Assembly: GCA_016490735.1 (NCBI GenBank)
Contig: JAEMWC010000136.1
Coordinates: 776,001-840,000, forward strand
DNA length: 64,000 bases
From: Pachyseris speciosa
Lineage: Eukaryota; Cnidaria; Anthozoa; Scleractinia; Pachyseridae
Reading direction: 5' to 3'
Both the position numbers and the translations under genes were made by a program. A model generated the notes under the pieces. The model did not search any database and was not told the origin of the DNA. It worked only from the letters and a program-made list of their open reading frames with translations. This document shows, one piece after another, positions 37,001 to 44,669 of this stretch (positions are counted from its first letter, which is position 1; the number at the start of each line of letters is the position of its first letter).

Positions 37001-40000
37001 CTCTTGGTCTTCCACGCTTACTTTGTGTTTGTTGAAGACTTTGGTAGTGAGTCGCTTTTACGCTGTGATCTTCCGAACGCCAAAAACGAATATTCTTGCC
37101 TTGTTCCCCAGGTTTCAAGAAATTAAATGTTGCTTTGAACACTTTGACGTTTGGAAAACCAGTATACAGTACCGCCTGAAAGTATTGACCCATCGGGACG
37201 AGGCGATACCTCGTCCATGCCGCGGGTAGTGGCCGTGCGTCCACCGCGGTATAAAAAAATTGTTCCCGCGGGAAAACCGAGGTACAATTTTGCCACGGGA
37301 ATGCCGCGGGAGAAAAGACGAGGTAATGCCGCGGGGAAAGAACAATGACGATTAATTCCAGGTGTCAAAAAAGCGGAAGAACTGTAAGGTGCGAAGATTC
37401 ACGGACATAAAAATTACGCTGTGCGCGATTTGCGTATGGACTCGTAATTTCTGAACCGGCCTCTATATAATGTAAAATCGAAGTCTTTGAAACGCTAAGG
37501 GGCTTGCCCTGGTTAAACGCCTGCCTTGGTTAAACGCCGTATTTCACATGTGAAGTACGGCATTTGTCCCAATTCTTGACTTGAACGTCACGCAAGTATC
37601 ACGCAAATAAAAAATAAAATCGCTTATCTTTCAATAAATTAAGTCAAGAAACTGAGATAGTGTTGAAGAGTAATAAATAAACAACGTATCAAAGTTTCAG
37701 CGTTGTGCGACATTCCGAACTCGAGTTATTCGATAAAGGGTACTACTCAAAATTATAGTTTTTAGTTTGGAGACGCCATGCTGGCACCGTTTTCCTGAGA
37801 GAAACCCCAACATGGCGGTCGGAAATCCATTGGAAACATCTGGAGCTCACTTTTCCTCTCGCAAAAGATTTTTTCTCTCTGCTAAACTTCAAAACATTCA
37901 CATAGACACTTCTCTTAACATATTGGTTATTCAGAACTCGAAAACACAACGTAAATCGATATTTTCGCGTACGTGATATGTTTCTCAGACGCAACCACGA
38001 TGTCTGGCATTGTAAAAAAATCTAAATTCAGACTGCTTTATTTTCAAAACAAAGCATGCTACCGAGCTGAAAACATGCAAACAGATATATCTTTAAAATG
38101 TCTTTAACCCGATGAGGTAAAACCTCAAAATTTTTAATTTTAGTTTTTTCTGACGACGCGTGCTGATTGCATTTGGATCGGCTGAGGCGTTCTTCACGGC
38201 TGGCCTTTTCTTCGGACCTTCTAAACTTAATTCGCGGACAACTTGGGAAATTTTAAAATTTCGTCTATAGAACGACAAAACTCTTCACTTGACATACTCT
38301 GCTGTTCGAACCATCTTTGCTCCGGAGCTCACGTTGTGTTGTCGTCACGTGCCGTGCTCGAATTTGCATAAAACGCCGATACGCACCAACAACCAATTGA
38401 ATTTGGATTTGTTCTTTGAAATCTCGGCCTGCCTTACTTAGAATTTCTTGGTAATTTGTTCGCTTCCCTTAATATCTCAGTTCTAAATAACTTCGAGTCA
38501 ATATAACAGCGTTTTGGATCTGTGATAAGCTTAATTCAAAATTCCTGTCTGGTTGCCGGACATTGAGACATAACATGGCTATTCGTGCTCTGAGCAGCAT
38601 AACATGTAAATTTCATATTCCTCTTCTGAGCGTCACAAAACATGCCGAAATATTCTTTCCTTTCTTTCTTTCCATCAAGATACCAACAGATCTGTTTACA
38701 GGTCACATTCCACAGGTCAGCACACACTGAAAATGAATAAATCTTTGAAGCCGAACTCCACGCGAGCGCGCCGAGCATAAATTCGCTTCGAAGATTCGAT
38801 TCAAAATAGTCGCGACAATCGCTAATATCAAAATAATTTACAATCAAAATATTTCTCCAAAAATTTTTATTTATGGTCGGATTCTAACAACAGAATCATT
38901 TCTGCCCATGTATCAAAAAAGCTGATAGATCTATGTGTAGCGGCCATAACTGTCCTTCCTGTTCAAGATTTCCTGCCGAAACTTTTAGGTGCTACTTTGT
39001 CACTTGAAACACAAAGGAAACAAACGCCTATTCAAACTCGACCGCGGTATTTTATTACCTCGGTTTTACCTCGGTTAACTTTCCCGCGGCAACTTTGGAG
39101 CCTGACCGAAAAGTTCCCTCGGCAAAAAAGCGGCCTGCCGCGGGAATACCGAGGGAAAGTCGCGAGGAGGTCACGCGGCAAAGACGCGGAAAAGGGGTCA
39201 ATACTTTCAGGCGGTACTGTAGAAAGAAATGGAGTGATCCTCAGAAAGATTACCTAAACAGAAGACGCGTTCCTTTAGCTTTGAACATTCGTCATTCAGA
39301 CTAGCAATCTGTTCCCGCAGATTGTCAATTTTCTCTTTCTCTCTGTTTCACTTGTTTCAAAACCTCATTTTCCTTACGTAACTCTTGATTTTCCATTTGC
39401 ACTTTTTGTATCCTAACATTTGGCAAATGGTCATCAGCTGATGGTTGGCAAATTTGAGAATCTCCACAGCAGCTTGTGATAGTCGGTTCTAAAACTTCGT
39501 GTGACTGCTTTTCGTCTGAAGACAAGGGAGACATTACTTGGTCACTGCTAGTCAGGTCTTCCTGGATCAGTCGTCTTTTAGCAGGTCGTTTAACAGGACT
39601 TCCTCTTGGAGTTGGCGGTGGTCATTTTCTTGGGGAAGTGCGCCAAGCAAATTTTGTTGGAAATGTTTCATTCTTATTTTTTAGCGACCATTTGCCACCT
39701 ACAAATGTAACCCTTTCTTAATTTCACTCGTTTCGAAGTGCAAAGAGCAGACTTTAGTTGTATCTTTCACTTCAAAGTCTTTGCCTTCGTCTCTCCATAT
39801 TTTAGCAAGCCAGACATCTCTCAGCCTCCCTTTCGCAGGAAAACCAAAAAATCCTACCTTTAAGCCATCTGGGCCAACCGTTCCTTTTTGATTGCACAAG
39901 GGAACACAACAACTTATATTAGAATTCGATTTCTTCGCATCAGAAGCCATATTTGATTCCAAGACTGTCCTAAAAGGCCTCGACCTGGTGCCAAGTTCCA

Positions 40001-41387
40001 GGTTCGACCGTGTGACGGCCATCTTTATGAATTCGGTGTATTGATCAAACACAAGAAATTGAAATCCCTCATTTTGGTTATATTGTTGCAAATTTTGGTA
40101 AAAAGAGACGGTGTTAGTTTCAAATTTTACTTAAGGCATACATATTATACAGCCTGAGATGAGATGCTAATACATGTAACAGACCAAACTGTTGCGTGGA
40201 CATTGCCATCTCTAAGTGAAATCCCACAGGTTCAAACTGAACTCAAAATTTATTCAACAAAGTCAAACTAAAGATTCACAATCACTTAATGTTTGGTAAA
40301 GTTACTATAATTTGTCCTCTGTTTGCCCCCACCAAGTATAGCTGAATCACAAACAATGAAAACATCTATAAGGCCAAAAAAGATTAATAACTTTAGAAGG
40401 TTGGACCAAGCAAGCACAACTTCTTCACAGTTCATTGAATGTATGCTATTTAATCTTTTGACATCTCTTCCGAGTAATTAAGACCAGAGTCAACATCTGA
40501 AAAGTGATTTACATAAAACTTAATGCTTCAAAAGTAATATTCTTCAGTGGTTTATCTGCCGTGGTAAAAGTCGGGCTGTACTAATGATGGCAGGAAGAAA
40601 TAAGCATATTTTAGAAAAGAATATTATTCTAACTTCAAACTGGACTTAGAAGAGTCAGTTTAGAAGTTACGATAAATGAGTGCAAATGAATAAAAACACC
40701 TGTTAAAAAAAAAAGTCATGTAGAGAGAGTTTGCATTCATTAACAGTATTGCTTCAAAGCAGGCCATTGGCCTCATCACAGTCATAATTCTTCGCACAAT
40801 TGAAAAGGCATCAGGAGATTCAAAATTCACATACAAGCTCACCAACCAGTCACTTTAGTTTAACTGGCATTTTCCCGCTCTGTGAAAGAATTTATCATAA
40901 TAAGTCACAAGAAGACTGTCTTATGTTCTAACTCTAATTTTTTTTAAGGAAAATCCTAAAATAATAATAATCTTATTCATTGTGATCGAGGATGAAATAA
41001 AAATAATAAATAAAACATTTCGTTTCCGTTATCCTCTATACAACTACTTGAATTTCCATTTCGCATATTAAGCTCAATGGACTTTCTGAGCTTTGCGTAT
41101 AAGCTTAAGCTTGTTTAAGATTATTTTCAACAAAACTTAAGCTGCCATTATTAATTTGCTAAAATGTGATAATCCAGTCGGATTGTCTTAACTAACTTTA
41201 AGATCCAAACATCTACTTTATCAGCTGTGGATAAAAATAATAAACAATGGCTTACCGCTCGGTTTTGTTCCGTATTTTTCTTGCTTTTTTTGTCCTTCTT
41301 GGACAACGTGCCAGAAACCCGCGAAAAACTCGAAAGACAGCATGTTACTATCACGCAAATGAGACCTGCAACAAATATTCTTTGCAT
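22263..41387 (-). CDS. CHID1: Chitinase domain-containing protein 1 (GH18-like, SI-CLP), complete
   Basis: Secreted or lysosomal GH18-family, chitinase-like protein; human CHID1 binds stabilin-1 and saccharides. Fourteen exons on the - strand, in order: 41387-41256, 33247-33104, 31636-31551, 31432-31386, 31241-31197, 28776-28670, 27476-27415, 26872-26780, 25474-25376, 24903-24767, 24629-24614, 23486-23406, 23016-22974 and 22361-22263. All junctions are GT-AG and all phases agree; the total is 1191 nt, or 396 residues, close to the human length. Exon 1 gives a hydrophobic signal peptide and a Lys-rich stretch. Landmarks are [89 protein letters not shown] and the C-terminus [14 protein letters not shown]. 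At the GH18 active-site strand (27441-27467) it reads FDGLTLEVW instead of DGxDxDxE, so chitin hydrolysis is unlikely, as in human CHID1. Introns are full of transposons and SINEs. Confidence 0.93.
23088..23367 (+). mobile_element. tRNA-derived SINE (family A, copy 1)
   Basis: The 5' part has a tRNA-like box A (GGCACAGTGGTGAGAGCACT) and a box B-like GGCTCGATTCCC. A conserved body follows (CTCTGCTCCGAGAGGTTTTT, CTCCGGGTACTCCGGTTTTC), and the tail is (TTGATTTGAT)n. The same sequence occurs at 30791 and 32121 in the same direction. It lies in the intron between CHID1 exons 12 and 13, antisense to the gene. Confidence 0.8.
23760..23811. repeat. (ATC)n microsatellite
   Basis: About 17 perfect ATC/GAT triplets inside a CHID1 intron. 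On the - strand this gives a poly-Met frame that is not a gene. Confidence 0.9.
24267..24457. mobile_element. Long palindrome (hairpin MITE), about 191 bp
   Basis: The left arm from GCCCTTTGCAGCTGGTCAGT to about 24350 is matched by an inverted right arm ending ACTGACCTGCTGCAAAGGGC, with a spacer of about 20 bp. Arms are roughly 80 bp and nearly identical. Flanking sequence (24100-24240, 24480-24540) carries repeated TGATTGGT motifs and may belong to a larger element. It sits between CHID1 exons 11 and 12. Confidence 0.75.
24614..24629 (-). CDS. CHID1: CHID1 microexon (16 nt)
   Basis: A 16-nt exon between CTCTACAG and GTGAGT on the - strand. It joins the 24767 donor (phase 1) to the 23486 acceptor (phase 2) and supplies the residues P-I-L-G-S plus parts of the flanking codons. 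The result, GGPILGSRYI, matches the conserved EPVVGARYI segment of the family. Without it the frame between exons 10 and 12 does not close. Confidence 0.85.
27174..28274. repeat. Duplicated ~100-bp segment in CHID1 intron 6
   Basis: The sequence at about 27174-27275 recurs diverged at about 28182-28274. Both copies end in TGAGACACAATCAGCATT and include TTTTACCTTGA(C/T)AAAATT. The first runs into a poly-C tract at 27280-27300. The second is cut by the TTAA-flanked MITE. These look like two copies of an unnamed repeat. Confidence 0.6.
28276..28610. mobile_element. TTAA-flanked MITE in CHID1 intron 5
   Basis: TTAA at 28272-28275 and 28611-28614 flanks a 335-bp element. Its ends are inverted (ATTGCACCTAACCC at the left; the complement of AGTGCACCTAACCC at the right), followed by A/T-rich subterminal matches. 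No coding capacity. It interrupts an older repeat copy that ends in CAGCATT. Confidence 0.7.
28968..29000. repeat. (CGTCAC)n hexanucleotide repeat
   Basis: Five near-perfect tandem units inside CHID1 intron 5, next to the left end of the hAT remnant. Confidence 0.85.
29345..29870 (-). pseudogene. hAT transposase C-terminal (dimerisation) fragment
   Basis: The frame 29581-29345 reads [19 protein letters not shown] and continues with [21 protein letters not shown], the typical hAT C-terminal dimerisation segment with its conserved Cys-Glu-Arg-Gly-Phe-Ser core. Upstream frames at 29494-29870 contain [24 protein letters not shown] sequence but are shifted against one another. At least one frameshift separates the parts and the catalytic N-terminal two thirds is missing. 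Non-functional remnant. Confidence 0.75.
30106..30191. repeat. Perfect inverted repeat inside the hAT remnant
   Basis: A 24-bp arm (GTTTCAAACGTCGCGCTACT, then GCCG) at 30106-30129 is repeated exactly inverted at 30168-30191 with a 38-bp spacer. The spacer itself carries a weaker inverted repeat (GTCGAATTTAATTC / GAATTTAGCTCGAC). It looks like a small foldback element that inserted into the hAT copy. Confidence 0.8.
30491..30580 (-). mobile_element. Partial tRNA-derived SINE (family B)
   Basis: On the - strand it reads GGCTTGTTAGCTCAG (box A-like), then GAGGTCGTGGGTTCAATTCC (box B) and a short hairpin GCCTGAAAATTTTCAGGC. The anticodon region is missing compared with a tRNA, so this is a truncated SINE rather than a tRNA gene. 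It lies in CHID1 intron 5. Confidence 0.65.
30791..30945 (+). mobile_element. tRNA-derived SINE (family A, copy 2, truncated)
   Basis: Matches 23088 and 32121 through the tRNA-like head (GGCGCAGTGGTTAGAACGCT) and the CTCTGCTCCAAGAGTTTTTC body, then diverges after CTCCGGGTACT. Antisense within CHID1 intron 5. Confidence 0.75.
31029..31083. repeat. (ATC)n microsatellite
   Basis: About 17 ATC triplets in CHID1 intron 5, directly after a degenerate SINE-like tail (AAATAAAGTTTATC). A similar run lies at 23760. Confidence 0.9.
32121..32350 (+). mobile_element. tRNA-derived SINE (family A, copy 3)
   Basis: The best-kept copy: box A region GGCGTAGTGGTGAGAGTGCT, box B GGTTCGATTCC at about 32174, body CTCTGCTCCGAGAGGTTTTT, and tail of TTGATTTGAGTTGAG repeats. 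Two overlapping open frames here are shadows. Antisense within CHID1 intron 2. Confidence 0.82.
32725..33060. repeat. Tandem duplicate of a ~165-185-bp repeat
   Basis: Two diverged direct copies (about 32727-32890 and 32891-33055). Each starts with a (G)TCCACCTTAA-type motif, passes GAGAATACAG(T/C)ATG(G/A)GGCAATT and ends near TTCACAATTACA and AGCAAT(A/C)TCTGGCA. It lies just 3' (in + coordinates, just below) of CHID1 exon 2. Family unknown. Confidence 0.65.
34022..36039 (+). pseudogene. SAP / SWIM zinc finger / YqaJ nuclease of the ISL2EU-like transposon (broken)
   Basis: The likely start is ATG 34022 ([15 protein letters not shown]). Exon 1 holds a SAP-like motif ([11 protein letters not shown], then after a one-base shift [16 protein letters not shown]), donor about 34175, acceptor before 34257. 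Exon 2 (from 34257) carries a SWIM zinc finger at about 34720-34765 with the CxC...CxH pattern ([13 protein letters not shown]). After a frameshift near 35112 the frame resumes at about 35121. After a second shift near 35555 comes the YqaJ/lambda-exonuclease core: [15 protein letters not shown] (the E-x-K pair) and [10 protein letters not shown], ending at 36039. Three frameshifts mark it as a pseudogene. In intact relatives this protein is thought to be a nuclease accessory to transposition; its exact role is not known to me. Confidence 0.8.
36275..39950 (-). pseudogene. THAP-domain DDE (Tnp_4/Harbinger-like) transposase, split by a nested transposon
   Basis: From about 39950 (MASDAKKSN) a THAP zinc finger is visible: C-x4-C in [16 protein letters not shown], a Trp, and CSLHF at the end. 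A frameshift follows near 39710, an in-frame TGA near 39605 (in [12 protein letters not shown]) and a coiled coil (39534-39270). The gene is then interrupted at 39220 by the element 37167-39219. Removing that element with one TA copy rejoins the frame exactly (ISFY|TGFPNV). The DDE domain follows: [38 protein letters not shown], first acidic residue in [27 protein letters not shown], a frameshift near 36600, second acidic residue in SVMADKLGF, and [16 protein letters not shown] with the Glu. Dead copy; mobility would need a transposase supplied from elsewhere. Confidence 0.83.
37167..39219. mobile_element. TA-flanked DNA transposon nested in the THAP/DDE gene (non-autonomous)
   Basis: The terminal inverted repeats are 25 bp and perfect: 37167-37191 starts CAGTACCGCCTGAAAGTATT and 39195-39219 is its reverse complement. 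TA is duplicated on both sides (37165-37166, 39220-39221). The CAGT end and TA target fit the Tc1/mariner group. Both subterminal regions are packed with CCGCGG and ACCGAGGTA motifs. The 2,053-bp interior has no recognisable transposase; the longest frames (about 100 codons, - strand at 38536-38847) match nothing I know. Non-autonomous, or carrying captured sequence. Confidence 0.85.
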
Positions 41388-42830
41388 CCTTTTCGGGAGA
41401 TGCGATACTACCGAAGGTAATTCGTTATCTGTCCAACGCCACCGTTAATATGGAAACAGAGTGTGATTGTACTGCTAAAAATTATTTAGGATAACGTAAA
41501 GAGCAGAGGAAAATTATTCATTCTAGTAAATGAAGTAGTAATCGAAAGCGTTCGATACCGCTGTACAACGTCTACGTATTTACATATTACTAAGGAGGGG
41601 AGGGAGGGGTAATTGCCTTGATACGAGGGACTTCGTCTTTATTTTAATAATAGTTTCTTCTTTTTCTTTGTTTTTTATTCCTTTTAAGCACATCTAGGAT
41701 TGTTAAGAGTCTGAGTATCCATTTAGTCAAAACTATAAATATGACTATTAACCAGTGCCCAGAATTGGAAGAGAATCTGTAATGTCCCCGAATTCATAAA
41801 ATGCAGAAAAGTTCATTTTGTAGCTGTAAAACTGAAATGGTCAGGTGACGGACATGGTTATGATTTCTTCCGAAGACGCAAAAAGATTCGAACCACTACC
41901 ATCAGAGCTGAAGATGAGGAAGCTAGATGCCCAAAGGTTAGAGCTACATACATTATGCCGGTATAATTTTGGGCATAATGCTCCAGTGAGGCCCTGCCAG
42001 GGTAAATTACGACAAGCGACATGGCCCAAAAGTAGCGACAGCACAGAAAATGAAATCCCGACGAGAGACATCATTCCCGGCAAAATTCCGACATTAACAT
42101 CAAGGCCGAGAATTAGGGATTAAACACCAACACGGGAGATTTTAAAATTCAGACAAGCGACAAGGGACCCCTCCTGGCATCGAGCATAATGCGGGCATAA
42201 TGGGCTTTTTTCAGCATAAAGAGAAAAAAAATAATAAAAATCGATATTTCCATAATTTCAATTTAATAAGAGATAGATATACATTACATACAAGTTTCTC
42301 AGCCCGCTAGCGAACTGATCGGAGAGTATCCTGACAATAGAGAGTTCCATTGAAGTAAGGCATTTCGAGTTCTTTTGAGCATTATTTGTTGACTTCTTTA
42401 GTGCTTGTAAACAGAAGTTGTATTTACCTGGAATTAGATGTTTTGCTTCTGTCTTATGGAGGTATTTTTCCGCCTGCATGGGTGGCAAAGGGCATCACGA
42501 ATAAGAAGATCAGTCGAGCACAATGTTACTTCTCGAGCATAATTTTAGGCATAATGCTGTTGTTTTGAGAGTGACGCTCAAAAGCATGATGCTCAAATTT
42601 TTAAGCATAATGTATCTAATCCTAGCAACGTTCGTACAACAGTGATGGATTTCGACTGTTTAGGCAACGCAGGACACTAACCTCATTACGTATCAGATTA
42701 AAAAAAAAAAAAGAGTATGCACGAACCGTGCGACTGATTCCGGTGATGCACGGAATATTCACGACAAGAGTTTATATCATTCTAAATTTATTGTTCGGCG
42801 TATTGCTGATAGACCGTTTTAGCTAGAAAG
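41388..42830. other. CHID1 upstream flank with a GCATAATG-rich repeat
   Basis: This stretch lies upstream of the CHID1 start and should hold its promoter, but I see no clear core motif. From about 41955 to 42615 the motif (G)GCATAATG(C) recurs at least seven times in one or the other strand, with matching inverted stretches. That suggests a non-autonomous repeat rather than a gene. The frames at 41841-42123 fall within it. Confidence 0.4.
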
Positions 42831-42869
42831 TGTGGTGCTTTACCAGGCATTAAACCCTATCTCTGGACA

Positions 42870-43085
42870 ATCCGATTTCAGAGTCCTCGGGCTGTTTGGT
42901 CAGTGGGTGGACGCCCGGAGATACTCTGGGATAATGGACCGCCATTTTCTGAGGAAATCTGGGGTAAAACAATGGAAACCGTTACGGGCCAGCCAATCAA
43001 AAAAATATATATATTTTTTCCATTATCCCAGAGTCTCTCCTGGCGACTAACCGCTGGCCAAAGGAGCCCGAGGACTCTGGGTACG
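42870..43085. mobile_element. Palindromic MITE
   Basis: The left arm (CAGAGTCCTCGGGCTGTTTG ... GGAGATACTCTGGGATAATGGA) is matched inverted at the right (CCATTATCCCAGAGTCTCTC ... GGAGCCCGAGGACTCTGGG). Arms are about 75 bp with gaps, and the spacer holds an A/T run. It directly abuts the 28S rRNA pseudogene. Confidence 0.7.
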
Positions 43086-43106
43086 AGATTGCCTGCAGTT
43101 AAAAAG

Positions 43107-43985
43107 AAAAGAGAACTTTTTCCGGGGCTCCCGCCGGTGTCCCCGGGTTCGGTTGCGTTGGTCACGCAGCACTTGCCGACCGCGAACGAACGGCAATATC
43201 CGTGTTCCGGTTAGGGAATATTAACCCGATTCCCTTTCGATAGGCGGCCCAAGATTGGGCGCTTTGATACGGTTACTTCACAAATTATGGTGATCAAGCT
43301 AAGTAAGCTGAAGCCACTCAAAAGGCACTAAGGCCACAAGGTAGCGGGCATTACCCCTTAAATTTACCAAAGCAAAGATTGAGCCCAAGCATTAGCAGCC
43401 ATGGACAGCTGTTTCAGCCTTGTTAGGCCTCATCAGCATGGCATAACTAACGCTCAGGTTCAAGTACCCACATATCAATAAAACAAGCAATGAAAACGTA
43501 AAGCTTGTGGGATGTGGCTGGAGTGACAAGGATACTTCACAAATTAATGTGATCAAGTAAGCTGAAGCCACTCAAAAGGCACTAAGGCCACAAGGTAGCG
43601 GGCATTACCCCTTAAATCTACCAAAGCAAAGATTGAGCCCAAGCATTAGCAGCCATGGACAGCTGTTTCGGCCTTGTTAGGCCTCATCAGCATGGCATAG
43701 CTAATGCTCAGGTTCAAGTACCCACATATCAATAAAACAAGCAATGAAAACGTAAAGCTTGTGGGATGTGGCTGGAGTGACAAGGATACTTCACAAATTA
43801 ATGTGATCAAGTAAGCTGAAACCACTCAAAAGGAACTAAGGCCACAAGGTAGCGGGCATTACCCCTTAAATCTACCAAAGCAAAGATTGAGCCCAAGCAT
43901 TAGCAGCCATGGACAGCTGTTTCGGCCTTGTTAGGCCTCATCAGCATGGCATAGCTAATGCTCAGGCTCAAGTACCCACATATCA

Positions 43986-44018
<33 letters not shown>

Positions 44019-44520
44019 TTGAGCCTGAGCATTAGCTATGCCATGCTGATGAGGCCTAACAAGGCTGAAACAGCTGTCCATGGCTGCTAATGCTTGGGCT
44101 CAATCTTTGCTTTGGTAGATTTAAGGGGTAATGCCCGCTCCCTTGTGGCCTTAGTGCCTTTTGAGTGGCTTCAGTTTACTTGATCACATTAATTTGTGAA
44201 GTATCCTTGTCACTCCAGCCACATCCCACAAGCTTTACGTTTTCATCGCTTTGATACGGTGTTTCACTATCTCTTAAGGTCGACTAGCCTATGTCCAACT
44301 GTTGTTCACATGGAACCTTTCTCCACTTCGGTCTTCAAAAGTTCTCATTTAAATATTTGCTACTACCACCAAGATCTGCACCGGAGGCCATTTCACCCAG
44401 GGTCGCGCCAAAGGCTGCGTCACGAAGACCGCGCCTTCCTACTCGTCGAGGCATGTCGCTCGCCCTCACGGCGGATTATAGGAGCGACGCTTGAGCGCCA
44501 TCCATTTTCGGGGCTAGTTG
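43107..44520 (-). pseudogene. 28S (LSU) rRNA pseudogene fragment, split by a repeat array
   Basis: The - strand is LSU rRNA-like. Read on the + strand it gives the antisense of conserved 28S blocks: CCGGGGCTCCCGCCGG, TTAACCCGATTCCCTTTCGAT, then after the array TATCTCTTAAGGTCGACT, GTTCACATGGAACCTTTCTC, ATTTGCTACTACCACCAAGA, TCTGCACCGGAGGCC, GCGCCTTCCTACTCGTCGAG and GCGCCATCCATTTTC. It is a diverged fragment of about 440 bp with substitutions at many positions. It is too short and too altered to be a working rRNA gene. The array 43275-44245 sits between the two parts. Confidence 0.82.
43275..44245. repeat. Three direct + one inverted copy of a ~254-bp unit, flanked by a 14-bp direct repeat
   Basis: Units start with TACTTCACAAATTA at 43274, 43533 and 43787 (periods 259 and 254 bp). 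A fourth copy runs inverted from about 44025 to 44245. The turn between direct and inverted copies is a (GAGCCT)n hexanucleotide run at about 43987-44032. CGCTTTGATACGGT occurs on both sides (43260-43273 and 44246-44259), as a target duplication would. Each unit contains a palindrome-like AGCTGTTTCGGCCTTGTTAG with GCCTCATCAGCATGGCAT. No coding capacity. It could fold into a very long hairpin. Confidence 0.8.
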
Positions 44521-44668
44521 TTTTCCCAATGTAGGCCATGTGATGTTCCCAAGGGGATTTGCCTTTTGTCTTTTCATAAATTATGCTTACATATGCACGT
44601 GAATAAGGCCAAATTTCAAAGAAACAGTTCTCTAGTGTAACATCACATGACCTACATTGGGAAAACAA
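44519..44668. mobile_element. Small MITE with ~28-bp inverted ends
   Basis: TTTTCCCAATGTAGGCCATG at the left is repeated inverted at the right as CATGACCTACATTGGGAAAA. The unit is about 150 bp and lies right at the edge of the rRNA pseudogene. Confidence 0.65.
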
Positions 44669-44669
44669 A

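Larger units (their letters stand above)
33918..40044. mobile_element. ISL2EU-like DNA transposon (6.1 kb, with a nested insertion)
   Basis: The ends are perfect 28-bp terminal inverted repeats: 33918-33945 begins TCAATACACCGAATTCATAA and ends AGATGGCC, and 40017-40044 is its exact reverse complement. Two genes converge inside: a SAP-SWIM-YqaJ nuclease on the + strand and a THAP/DDE transposase on the - strand. That pairing (IS5-like transposase plus YqaJ-type nuclease) is what I know of the ISL2EU superfamily. Without the 2,053-bp nested element and one TA copy, the transposon is about 4.07 kb. Both genes carry frameshifts, so this copy is dead. The target duplication could not be fixed. It lies in CHID1 intron 1. 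Confidence 0.85.

Noticed and set aside
36579..37244. The DDE frame taken as starting at 37244
   Set aside because: The first residues come from the end of the nested transposon. The true upstream part of the gene lies beyond 39221.
43274..43986. The ~254-bp direct repeats as a CRISPR or satellite centromere block
   Set aside because: There are only three direct copies, with no spacers, and a flanking 14-bp duplication that shows a discrete insertion.
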